In this document: positions 22,584-30,142 of the stretch, one piece after another
How positions within the stretch are numbered: the first letter of the stretch is position 1
Layout of the letters: each line of letters begins with the position of its first letter
DNA from: Streptomyces albogriseolus
GTDB taxonomy: Bacteria > Actinomycetota > Actinomycetes > Streptomycetales > Streptomycetaceae
NCBI GenBank assembly: GCA_014650475.1
Contig: BMVA01000002.1
Span: 1 to 64,000, forward strand
Length of the DNA stretch: 64,000 nucleotides
Reading direction: 5' to 3'
Notes under the pieces: generated by a model
Databases searched by the model: none
Seen by the model: only the letters and a program-made list of their open reading frames with translations
What the model was told of the DNA's origin: nothing
Program-made: the position numbers and the translations under genes

Positions 22584-25500
22584 TCACGGCCGTTTGCCGC
22601 TGCTGACGACCCGGATGGTCAGTCCGGCGATCCTGCGCAGTGCGGACAGGTCGGGCGCGGTCCCGTCGAGGTGCTCGATGGTGAGCTCGGTGAGCGAGGG
22701 GAAGACCCGCGCGAGATCTTCGGTGGAGCCGCATCTGCGCACCCTCCTCAGGGTCAGACGGCGTATCCCCCGCAGAGTTTTGCGTTCCACGGGCTTGTCC
22801 GTGACGAGCAGCGGTTCGTCGAACTCCGGCAGGCCGAACGGGACCGGGAGCCTCAGCGAGTCGATGGCCAGGTCGAGGCTGTTCAGAGCCGGGGCGCGCG
22901 AGGCCGCCAGGAGCACCGAGAGGGCGTCGCAGTCGTCCTGCACGACGAGCTCGCGCAGGGCGGGCCATTCCGACAGGTCGTTGATCACGGTGGTCTTCTG
23001 GCTCGCCACCGTGAGCCTCTCGACCGTCGGGTGCCCGGAGGGCAGGGGGATGTTGCTGTCGAGAAGGGGGCCCGTCACCGACAGGGAGGTCAGCCGGTCG
23101 AGTCGCCGCAGATGGGCCAGCTCGGACTTCTCGATCTCGAAGAGCTCCAGGTCGAGCGAGTCGAGCGGCAGTCCCTCGAGTGCGGACAGCTTCCTGACCC
23201 GCGGGCAGCCCGACAGCGACAGGGAGGACAGCCCGGACAGCTTGCGGACGAAGGAGAGATCGTGCAGCAGGGAGTTGCCCAACACCTTGAGCTGCCGAAT
23301 GCCGCTGTGCGGCAGAATCCTCGCGAGTTCGGCACTGCCGGCGTGCAGATCGAGGGCCACCAGGCCGGTGGGACCGCAGTGCCGCAACGCCGTCGCCATG
23401 GCGGTGGTGACCACGGTCACCATCTCGTTCTCCAGCGACATGTGCGCGAGGACCTCACGAGCGTAGTCCTCCTCCGGGTAGCGCGGCCACGCGTTGATCA
23501 GCAGGCGACGGACGGCGGGTGAGGGGTGCCGGGCGAACCGGCGCAGCAGTGGCAGAGAGGCCGCACCGCCGATGTCGCGGGCCAGCTGGACGACAGCCAT
23601 GGCCTCGGTGTCGTCCAATTCCTCCGGGCCGGGCGCCAGATCGAGGACGTAGGAGCCGAGTGAGGCGAGCTTGGCGGCCGCGGTGGCGTCGGAGGGCGGG
23701 AGCAGTGAACGGATACGGTGCGCGATCCGCTCCCGCACCTCCTCCTCCAGCACCACCGCGCTCAGCGCGCACCGGGCCGCCAGCACATGGATGTCGCCCC
23801 GCGTCCGCGGGTCCACGGCGGTGTCGCCCCTGTCGATCAGCCCCTCGATGAGCCTGCGGATCTCGCCGCGGTTGCAGTGGCCCACGGCCAGCAGGGTGAT
23901 GTCCTGCCATTCCTCCTTGTCCGCGTTCCGCAGCAGCTCGCCCAGGCCGTCGCTCTCCTGGATCTCCTTCGCCGCCAGATAGTCCTGAAAAGTGCGGTGG
24001 ATGAACTGCACGGCGCTCTCGCTGCGTTCTTGGAGCAGCCCGCTGCGGTTGAGCAGATGAGTCAGTACGGCCTCCGGGGAGCCCTGCTTGCGTACCCGCG
24101 GCATGCCGCGCATGGCGAGTTCGATCTGGTGCAGTGCCTGGGCGGGGCTGAACTCGGCGTATCCGCCTCGGGCCAGCCAGGCCGCGATCCGCTGGAGCAG
24201 TTGCTGGTGCTCCTCGACCCCAAGGACGATGCCCTCCGGTGCGCCGACCCTGCGCAGCGTGTCGCGGCTGCCCAGCAGCATGGTGAGCGAGGCGTTGTAG
24301 AGCGACCAGCGGGTCTCCGGCAGGAAGCCCCTCCGGCGCCGGTGCAGCGCGCAGACGACGGCTGCCAGCAGGGGGCTGCGGGAGAGGTGGAGCAGGGTCG
24401 GATTCTGGGCTAGCTCCTGTTCCAGACCGCGTTCCAGGTCGCGGAGGTTCTGGTCCTCCGTGGCGGCCCGGTGGGTGTCGCGGAAACCGGCGCACTCGAG
24501 GCGGGCGGCGGCATGCCAGGCACGGGAGAAGGCCAGGACGTCCTCGTCGCGCATGGGCAGCAGCCGCAGTTCCTCGAAGTTCTCGGCGCTGAGCCAGTCG
24601 GCGGCCACCGCGAGAGGGCGCACGGTGACCAGGCAGCGGTTGTGCGGGTACATCACCAGCAGGTCGGTCAGGCGGCGCCGGGCCTCCTCCCGGTCGGCCG
24701 GCGGAACCTCGTCCATGCCGTCGACGAGGAGAAGGGCCCGGCCCGCCTCCAGGACGCGACGGGCCCACCCTTCGGGGACCCCGTCGATCTGCAGCTCCGC
24801 GACCGTGGCGAGTTCATGGGGCTTGGGGAAGGCCATGCCCCGGGCCGGCAGGCTGCGCATGGGGACGACGAAGGGCACCAGGTGGTTCAGTTCGGCGAGC
24901 TCGTGACCGAGCGCACCGCAGGCGGCGTGCGAAGCGAGCCACCACACCAAGGTGGTCTTGCCGGCGCCGGCCTCGCCGCGCAGCACGGTCCGCGGGCGAT
25001 CGGCGAGGAGTTCGTTGATCCGGCGCGGCGCGGCGACCGATCGGTTCACGGCGGCGTTCTCGCGTGCCCCCGGCGCGGAGATCGCCTCCAGGCTCAGATA
25101 CGCCGTGTCGAGGTCCCAGTTGGTCTCCGTGGTGCCCAGTTCGTCGATGCCGAAGATCTCGATCTTGCGGTAGCGGGCGCGCAGGGCGTGTGCGTAATGA
25201 CGTTCGAATTGCTCGTCGCGGCTGTGGTCGCCGGGTGTCACCGACTCCACGACCGGCGGGATGTGGCCCGGTTCGGCTCCCGCCACATGGTGAGGGAAGC
25301 CCGCTGCCCGGAGCACCTGCTCCACCGGGACCGCCTCGACGCGTCGGTGGCCGCGTCCCCGCGGTATCTGGGTGACCACTCCGATCAGCACCGCGCCGGC
25401 GAACACGGGCGCACCGGACAGCCCGGCCAGGGGTGACTCGCCGGGCGCGGGGTCGGCCACCGGCGCCCGGTCGAACTCGACGACGAGTGTGGATCTGATC

Positions 25501-25829
25501 CGTCCCGCCATGGGCAGCACGGTGCCCGTGAGCTGGTCGTACTCGAGATGACCGGTGGGGCCGAACCGCTGCACGGCGGGAAAGCCGACGACCTGGCAGC
25601 CCGGCAGCGGGTCGGGCGCGCCGAGGGCGCCCCAACGCAGCCTGGGCAGCTCCCACCGCTCGGGGTCCACCAGTTCCTCACCGGTCAGCAGCAGGGCCAC
25701 GTCGCTGTCGTCGTCCCGCCACACGGTGCGCGCGGGCAAGGGCTGTTCGCTCTGCGGATGGACGGCGCGGATCCACTCCTGGCCCCACAGCACATGCGCA
25801 CTGGTCAGGACGAGCCGGGGCGTCAGCAT
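22584..25829 (-). CDS. Trypsin-like/NACHT/LRR conflict-system protein (N-terminus frameshifted)
   Basis: The open frame of 1081 residues holds a trypsin-like serine protease domain (His12 in LTSAHVL, Asp43 in DDSDVALL, Ser138 in GLSGAPV), then a NACHT/STAND NTPase (Walker A GEAGAGKTT at 285-293, Walker B LLLVDGMDE at 367-375), a helical region with HEAT-like units, and a leucine-rich repeat region from about residue 790 to the end. Such proteins sense an intruder through the repeats, oligomerise with NTP and unleash the effector. The natural start is very probably the ATG at 25909-25911, coupled by ATGA overlap to the Trypco2 gene. A 19-bp duplication at 25815-25852 breaks that frame, leaving the ATG at 25827-25829 as the first in-frame start. 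Confidence 0.85.
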   Translation of the reverse strand: MLTPRLVLTSAHVLWGQEWIRAVHPQSEQPLPARTVWRDDDSDVALLLTGEELVDPERWELPRLRWGALGAPDPLPGCQVVGFPAVQRFGPTGHLEYDQLTGTVLPMAGRIRSTLVVEFDRAPVADPAPGESPLAGLSGAPVFAGAVLIGVVTQIPRGRGHRRVEAVPVEQVLRAAGFPHHVAGAEPGHIPPVVESVTPGDHSRDEQFERHYAHALRARYRKIEIFGIDELGTTETNWDLDTAYLSLEAISAPGARENAAVNRSVAAPRRINELLADRPRTVLRGEAGAGKTTLVWWLASHAACGALGHELAELNHLVPFVVPMRSLPARGMAFPKPHELATVAELQIDGVPEGWARRVLEAGRALLLVDGMDEVPPADREEARRRLTDLLVMYPHNRCLVTVRPLAVAADWLSAENFEELRLLPMRDEDVLAFSRAWHAAARLECAGFRDTHRAATEDQNLRDLERGLEQELAQNPTLLHLSRSPLLAAVVCALHRRRRGFLPETRWSLYNASLTMLLGSRDTLRRVGAPEGIVLGVEEHQQLLQRIAAWLARGGYAEFSPAQALHQIELAMRGMPRVRKQGSPEAVLTHLLNRSGLLQERSESAVQFIHRTFQDYLAAKEIQESDGLGELLRNADKEEWQDITLLAVGHCNRGEIRRLIEGLIDRGDTAVDPRTRGDIHVLAARCALSAVVLEEEVRERIAHRIRSLLPPSDATAAAKLASLGSYVLDLAPGPEELDDTEAMAVVQLARDIGGAASLPLLRRFARHPSPAVRRLLINAWPRYPEEDYAREVLAHMSLENEMVTVVTTAMATALRHCGPTGLVALDLHAGSAELARILPHSGIRQLKVLGNSLLHDLSFVRKLSGLSSLSLSGCPRVRKLSALEGLPLDSLDLELFEIEKSELAHLRRLDRLTSLSVTGPLLDSNIPLPSGHPTVERLTVASQKTTVINDLSEWPALRELVVQDDCDALSVLLAASRAPALNSLDLAIDSLRLPVPFGLPEFDEPLLVTDKPVERKTLRGIRRLTLRRVRRCGSTEDLARVFPSLTELTIEHLDGTAPDLSALRRIAGLTIRVVSSGKRP

Positions 25830-25852
25830 GACGCCGGGGCGTCAGCATGACG
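25815..25852. repeat. 19-bp tandem duplication that shifts the reading frame
   Basis: The unit CCGGGGCGTCAGCATGACG occurs at 25815-25833 and again, identically, at 25834-25852, followed by a further CCGG. Because 19 is not a multiple of 3, one extra copy separates the natural start at 25911 from the protease frame. With one copy removed, the upstream frame (ending SQGTGVMLTPR) reads straight into LVLTSAHVLW. Confidence 0.9.
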
Positions 25853-25910
25853 CCGGTGCCCTGCGAGCCGGCCAGGATCGCGACGATCCGGTCAACCGCC
25901 GACCGCAGCA

Positions 25911-26264
25911 TCACGGCGCGGGACGGGTGCCACGGCCGAAGGTGTCGGCGCTGCCCTCTGTCTCGTTGCGGATCTTCAGCGGTGCGCCGCTGCGGGCGTC
26001 CTGCGCCCGCAGGGTGAAGGAGACTCTGTGGGTACGAGTGTTGCCGTACGCAGCGTCCGCAGCCGCGTCGACGACCCAGGCCCGGACCTTCGACCCGGCC
26101 TTGGCCTCCTTGCGGATCTCGACGGTGAACTCCATCTGGATGTCCCCCACTTCGAAGACAACGTCCTGCCCCGTGGAGCGCCGTGCCGCGGTCAGCAGCT
26201 CGTCGCGGATGCTCTGCACGGCGTCCGCGAGCTCGATGTGGGGGTCGTCGTTCGAAGTGCCCAT
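25911..26264 (-). CDS. Trypco2 (trypsin-co-occurring domain 2) protein
   Basis: The 117-residue protein has the Trypco2 pattern: an N-terminal helix (IELADAVQSIRDELLTAARR), then VVFEVGDIQMEFTVEIRKEA and a strand-rich segment ending in THRVSFTLRAQ. Domains of this kind were described as partners of trypsin-like proteases in predicted NTP-dependent conflict systems, as presumed regulatory or sensor modules. A GGGAGGG ribosome-binding site precedes the ATG. Its TGA overlaps the natural ATG of the protease-NACHT-LRR gene, so the pair forms a coupled two-gene operon. Confidence 0.85.
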   Translation of the reverse strand: MGTSNDDPHIELADAVQSIRDELLTAARRSTGQDVVFEVGDIQMEFTVEIRKEAKAGSKVRAWVVDAAADAAYGNTRTHRVSFTLRAQDARSGAPLKIRNETEGSADTFGRGTRPAP

Positions 26265-26723
26265 GAAGTTCCCTCCCGTAACGCGTCAAGGGGCCGGTCC
26301 CCGAAGGTACCGGCCCAACGGGAGACACGTCCGCCGTGTTGGCAGAGTTCTTACCGGCACCCCCAGTTCGTCCCCGACGCGCACCCGTACATCTCGCTCG
26401 GCCACAGGTCGTCACTCCTGCCCGAGCTGACCGGCTGTGACCCCGCAGTAGTCATGCGACCCGGTGCAGGTCGCCTTGGCTTCAGCTCAGGCGGTGGCCG
26501 ACGAGTGCGAGACCGGCAACCGCCGCACGGCGCTGTTGTCGGCCCGCACGTTCGGAGCGGGCGCGGCGCACGGCTTCCGAGAGGTGGCGGACGGCAGTGA
26601 CGTGCCTGCGCTCCCTGCGGTCGACGGTGCGAACGGCGTCCAGTGCGGTGACGTCGGTGAGGCTGGTGCGGTCAGCCGTCCGTCCTCTTCCGGGAGCGTC
26701 GGGACGCCGACGACGGCGGCGCC
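26265..26723. other. Right edge of the insertion, promoter of the conflict operon, no intact gene
   Basis: This stretch must contain the promoter of the leftward Trypco2 operon. An 8-bp inverted repeat (GGGCCGGT at 26291-26298 with 26309-26316) lies 27-52 bases upstream of the start. Rightward frames over 26464-26660 translate without a stop but match no family I recognise, and may be debris of a lost gene. Confidence 0.45.
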
Positions 26724-26801
26724 CACCCGGGCCATGGCCACGACACCACGCTCGGCGCCGAACGCCCCCACCTGCCGGAGTGGCGTGTCCGCGGCTGGTG
26801 A
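26724..26801 (+). pseudogene. Remnant of the 3' end of the metallo-beta-lactamase-fold gene
   Basis: Frame +3 of this segment reads HPGHGHDTTLGAERPHLPEWRVRGW and stops at 26799-26801. It aligns with the end of the intact hydrolase (YPGHGNDTTLGTERPHLAEWRRRGW, stop at 22239). No upstream part of the gene precedes it. It is probably the original chromosomal 3' end, now displaced 4.5 kb by the inserted DNA. Confidence 0.85.
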
Positions 26802-26820
26802 GCGGGCGGCAGGCCCTGCG

Positions 26821-27294
26821 TCACGCCTCGGCCAGGCCCGGGCCGGCCAGCGCCGCGATCCGCTCCACCGCGAACACGTACCCCTGGACGCCGCATCCCG
26901 CGATGACGCCGTCGGCGCGCAGGGAGACGTAGGAGTGGTGCCGGAAGCTCTCCCGCCGGTGGATGTTGGAGATGTGGACCTCCATCACGGGCATGCCGTC
27001 GCAGGCGTTGAGGGCGTCGAGGATCGCGACGGAGGTGTGCGAGTAGGCGCCCGGGTTGATGACGATGCCGCAGTGGTTCAGCCGCGCCTCGTGGATCCAG
27101 TCGACCAGCTCGCCCTCGTGGTTGGACTGGCGCAGGTCCACCGTGCCGTTGCGCGCCGCTGCCGCGCGGGCGCACATCGCCTCGACGTCGGCCAGCGTGT
27201 CACGCCCGTAGATCTCCGGCTGGCGCTGCCCGAGCAGGTTCAGGTTGGGGCCGTTGAGGATCATGATCGGGGCGTCGGCCAGGTTGCGGGGCAC
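26821..27294 (-). CDS. aroQ: Type II 3-dehydroquinate dehydratase
   Basis: The 157-residue protein dehydrates 3-dehydroquinate to 3-dehydroshikimate in the shikimate pathway, using the type II (trans) mechanism. Motifs: the lid loop [18 protein letters not shown] with catalytic Arg and Tyr, the [17 protein letters not shown] substrate site and the [18 protein letters not shown] catalytic histidine segment. The length is standard for this dodecameric enzyme. It stands alone at the right border of the accessory insertion. Confidence 0.96.
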   Translation of the reverse strand: MPRNLADAPIMILNGPNLNLLGQRQPEIYGRDTLADVEAMCARAAAARNGTVDLRQSNHEGELVDWIHEARLNHCGIVINPGAYSHTSVAILDALNACDGMPVMEVHISNIHRRESFRHHSYVSLRADGVIAGCGVQGYVFAVERIAALAGPGLAEA

Positions 27295-27423
27295 GTTTCC
27301 TCCGGTCCTTCGGGGTGCGGCCCCTCGCCGGAACCGCTGGTCGCACCCGGTCTATCACGCCGTGGCGACGGCTCGTACGGCACTTCCGCCGCGGCCGCGG
27401 CACCCGCTCGTCCCGGCGAAGCT

Positions 27424-27457
27424 CCCGGGGCCGCCCGGAGGTGCGGGCGGCCCCGGG
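27424..27457 (-). terminator. Terminator downstream of the cation antiporter gene
   Basis: A 14-bp perfect stem (27424-27437 with 27444-27457) and a GAGGTG loop lie 9 bases past the antiporter stop codon. Confidence 0.85.
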
Positions 27458-27465
27458 GGCCGACG

Positions 27466-28569
27466 TCAGGGGTTGACCGCCAGTTCCAGATAGGCGGCGA
27501 GCAGCACCAGGTGCACGCCTCCCTGGAGCGGTGTGGCCCGGCCCGGGACCACCGTCAGGGCGCTGACCACCACGGTCAGGGCGAGCAGCACCATATGGGT
27601 GCTGCCGAGGCCCAGGACGAGCGCGCCGGGCAGCCAGAGCGACGCCAGCGCAACGGCGGGAATGGTCAGGCCGATGCTGGCCATCGCCGAGCCGAGGGCC
27701 AGGTTCATGCTGGTCTGCACATGGTTGCGGCGCGCGGCGCGCACGGCGGCGATGGTCTCGGGCAGCAGCACCAGCAGGGCGATGATCACACCGACCACAC
27801 CGTGGCCGAGACCGGCCGCCTCCACCCCCGACTCGATCGTCGGGGAGACGCCTTTGGCAAGCCCGACGACACCGACCAGGGCCAGGAGCAGCAGCCCGGC
27901 GCTGATCAGCGCGGTGCGCGTGGAGGGCGCCTCGGCGTGCTCCTCCTCCGGTTTTGACGGCTCGCCCTGCTTCGCGACGGGCAGGAAGTAGTCGCGGTGT
28001 CGCACGGTCTGGGTCGCGACGAACAAACCGTAGAGACTCAACGAGGCGACCGCCGCGAAGGTGAGCTGGACGGTGGAGAACTCCGGTCCCGGCTTGCTGG
28101 TGGTGAACGTCGGCAGCACGAGGCTGAGGGTCGCCAGCGTGGTCACGGTGGCGAGGGCGGCTCCGGTGCCCTCCGAGTTGAAGACCGCCGTCTTGTGGCG
28201 CAGCGAGCCGACGAGCAGGCTGATGCCGACGATGCCGTTGCAGGTGATCATCACGGCGGCGAACACGGTGTCCCGGGCGAGCGTCGCGCTCTTGTCCCCG
28301 CCGTCGAGCATCAGGGTCACGATCAGCGCGACCTCGATGACCGTGACGGCGACCGCCAGCACCAGGGAGCCGAACGGCTCACCGACCCGGTGGGCGACCA
28401 CCTCGGCATGATGTACGGCCGCCAGCACCGCTCCCGCCAGAACCAGGGTCACCACGACGACGATGCCGCCGGGCAGGTCCCTGCCCCAGGTCAGGACGAG
28501 CAGCACGACCGCGAGCACGGGAACGGCGACCGTCCATCGGGCCGCCATGGCCTTGATCCGGTCCGTCAT
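27466..28569 (-). CDS. CaCA-family cation/proton antiporter (ChaA-like)
   Basis: The 367-residue integral membrane protein has about ten or eleven hydrophobic segments in two homologous halves. Each half carries an alpha-repeat acidic motif: VTVIEVALIVTLML with NGIVGISLLVG in the first, and VLLPETIAAVRAARRNHVQTSMNLALGSAMASIGLTIP in the second. These are the ion-binding signatures of Ca2+/H+ (or Na+/H+) antiporters such as ChaA. A hydrophilic Glu-rich loop (PSKPEEEHAEAPSTR) divides the halves. The substrate ion cannot be fixed from sequence. It has its own terminator. Confidence 0.88.
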   Translation of the reverse strand: MTDRIKAMAARWTVAVPVLAVVLLVLTWGRDLPGGIVVVVTLVLAGAVLAAVHHAEVVAHRVGEPFGSLVLAVAVTVIEVALIVTLMLDGGDKSATLARDTVFAAVMITCNGIVGISLLVGSLRHKTAVFNSEGTGAALATVTTLATLSLVLPTFTTSKPGPEFSTVQLTFAAVASLSLYGLFVATQTVRHRDYFLPVAKQGEPSKPEEEHAEAPSTRTALISAGLLLLALVGVVGLAKGVSPTIESGVEAAGLGHGVVGVIIALLVLLPETIAAVRAARRNHVQTSMNLALGSAMASIGLTIPAVALASLWLPGALVLGLGSTHMVLLALTVVVSALTVVPGRATPLQGGVHLVLLAAYLELAVNP

Positions 28570-28788
28570 GCGGCGATCGTCCCCGGCATGCGGGGGTGCC
28601 GCATCTCAAGGACTGTCGACCACCGGGCGACCGTCGAGGGCATCGGAACTGCTGTCACCGCCGTGCGGCGACCCCTTCCGCTCCGCGATCCTGATCGTCT
28701 CGGGGTCATCATGGTCACGCATGCCCTCCTCGTACTGGTCGGTGGCAGTGGGCGCCGCCCGGGGGGCGGTGTGGTGGAACGTGCGGGT

Positions 28789-28829
28789 CCGGGAGCGGGG
28801 GCCGGCGATGCGCCGCCCCCCGCTCCCGG
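28789..28829 (-). terminator. Terminator downstream of terC
   Basis: A 13-bp outer stem (28789-28801 with 28817-28829) and a short inner GGCG/CGCC stem lie 27-67 bases past the terC stop codon. Confidence 0.75.
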
Positions 28830-28855
28830 TGCCCGTGTTCCTGGTGTCGACCGGG

Positions 28856-29857
28856 TCAGACGTCGATGTCGGTCTTCGCGGGGCTCTCGGCCGGCCCGGT
28901 GGCCGCCTCGGTCTGCGCCTGCTTACGGGACGCGCGGAGGCTGGTGATCGTGGTGACGATCAGCACCGAGCAGATCACGCCCAGGGAGACCGGAATGCTG
29001 ATCTCGGGGACGTGCACCCCGGACTCGTGCAGCGCGTGCAGCACCAGCTTCACACCGATGAAGCCCAGGATGATCGACAGGCCGTAGGACAGGTGGACCA
29101 GCTTCCTCAGCAGTCCGCCGATGAGGAAGTACAGCTGCCGCAGACCCATCAGCGCGAACGCGTTCGCCGTGAACACGATGTACGGGTCCTGGGTCAGGCC
29201 GAAGATCGCGGGGATCGAGTCCAGCGCGAACAGGATGTCGGTGGAACCGATCGCCAGCATCACGACGAGCATCGGGGTCATGACCCGCTTGCCGTTCTGC
29301 TGGATCCACAGCTTGGTGCCGTGGTAGCGGTCGGCCACGCCGAAGCGGCGCTCGGCCGCCTTGAGCAGCTTGTTCTCCTCGAACTCCTCGTCCTCCTGGT
29401 CGGCCCTGGCCTCCTGGATGAGCTTCCAGGCGGTCCAGATCAGGAAGGCGCCGAAGATGTAGAACACCCAGGAGAAGCTGGCGATGATGGCGGCGCCCGC
29501 GGCGATGAATATCGCGCGCAGCACCAGAGCGATGAGCACTCCGACAAGGAGCACCCGCTGCTGGTACTGGGAGGGCACGGCGAACTTCGCCATGATCAGG
29601 ACGAAGACGAAGAGGTTGTCGACGCTCAGCGACTTCTCGGTGATGTAGCCGGCGAAGAACTCGCCCGCCGGCTGGCCGCCTCCGAAGATCAGCAGACCGA
29701 GCCCGAAGAGCGCGGCCAGGACGATCCAGACGACCGTCCAGATCCCGGCCTCCTTGACGGACACGTCGTGCGGCTTGCGGCCGATGAAGAAATCGACGGC
29801 GATCAGGGCACACAGGCCCACGATCGTCAGGACCCATAGGGTCAGGGAAACATCCAC
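28856..29857 (-). CDS. terC: TerC-family membrane protein (metal export/homeostasis)
   Basis: The 333-residue membrane protein has about nine hydrophobic helices and the TerC signatures SVDNLFVFVLIMAKF and GSTDILFALDSIPAIFGLTQDPYIVFTANAFALMGLRQLYF, with buried acidic residues. TerC/Alx proteins export manganese, sometimes helping to metallate or fold exported enzymes; the historical name reflects tellurite resistance. A yybP-ykoY-type riboswitch immediately upstream supports Mn2+ as the signal. I chose the GTG at 29855-29857, with GGAGG four bases upstream, giving VDVSLTLWVL; the frame is open to 29887. Confidence 0.93.
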   Translation of the reverse strand: MDVSLTLWVLTIVGLCALIAVDFFIGRKPHDVSVKEAGIWTVVWIVLAALFGLGLLIFGGGQPAGEFFAGYITEKSLSVDNLFVFVLIMAKFAVPSQYQQRVLLVGVLIALVLRAIFIAAGAAIIASFSWVFYIFGAFLIWTAWKLIQEARADQEDEEFEENKLLKAAERRFGVADRYHGTKLWIQQNGKRVMTPMLVVMLAIGSTDILFALDSIPAIFGLTQDPYIVFTANAFALMGLRQLYFLIGGLLRKLVHLSYGLSIILGFIGVKLVLHALHESGVHVPEISIPVSLGVICSVLIVTTITSLRASRKQAQTEAATGPAESPAKTDIDV

Positions 29858-29899
29858 TGCGCCTCCGGCAGATACGTCACACGGCAAAAGTCAGCGTCG

Positions 29900-30035
29900 T
29901 CGCTGCCGGAGGTCTCTTCCACCCAGGCCTGGGGCGCGTGATGCGCCCGGACGGTCCTCGGGCCGACGCCCCGGGATCTGGCCTGATCCGTATTGACGGG
30001 GTCGCCGCACAGACAGGGAGTACTCCCCTCCGTGC
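29900..30035 (-). ncRNA. yybP-ykoY-type manganese riboswitch
   Basis: Read on the minus strand, the terC leader has the conserved 5' element GGGGAGTACT (30028 down to 30019) and, after paired arms, the conserved 3' element GAGACCTCC near 29910. Their joining by base-paired helices is the diagnostic layout of the yybP-ykoY class, which senses Mn2+ and typically precedes TerC and other metal exporters. Several GC-rich hairpins lie between the two elements. The terC ribosome-binding site (GGAGG) lies just beyond the 3' element, so control could be at translation. Confidence 0.75.
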
Positions 30036-30040
30036 CGCCA

Positions 30041-30069
30041 AGAGTACCCAACCACCAAGGATTGGTAAA
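30041..30069 (-). promoter_or_regulatory. Promoter of the riboswitch-terC transcript
   Basis: On the minus strand, TTTACC (30064-30069) and TACTCT (30041-30046) are 17 bases apart. Transcription would start about 7 bases later, right at the beginning of the riboswitch element. Confidence 0.6.
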
Positions 30070-30142
30070 GAGATCAGTAAAGAAAGGCACAAAGACCCAG
30101 GTGGAGGGGCTTTACACGTCCTTGGTCAAAGCGGCCGGGCGG

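Noticed and set aside
22555-22590. A GGTTCGAAGGAC stretch resembling a tRNA T-loop, possibly an att site
   Set aside because: No acceptor stem, anticodon arm or CCA can be folded around it.
22394-22596. Imperfect repeat around CTGATC-CGGCCGT as a terminal repeat of an IS element
   Set aside because: It is short, in direct orientation, overlaps the stop codon of the NACHT gene and has no transposase between copies.
26464-26660. Open frame at the right edge of the island as an integrase or transposase remnant
   Set aside because: No catalytic motif of any recombinase or transposase family is visible in any frame.
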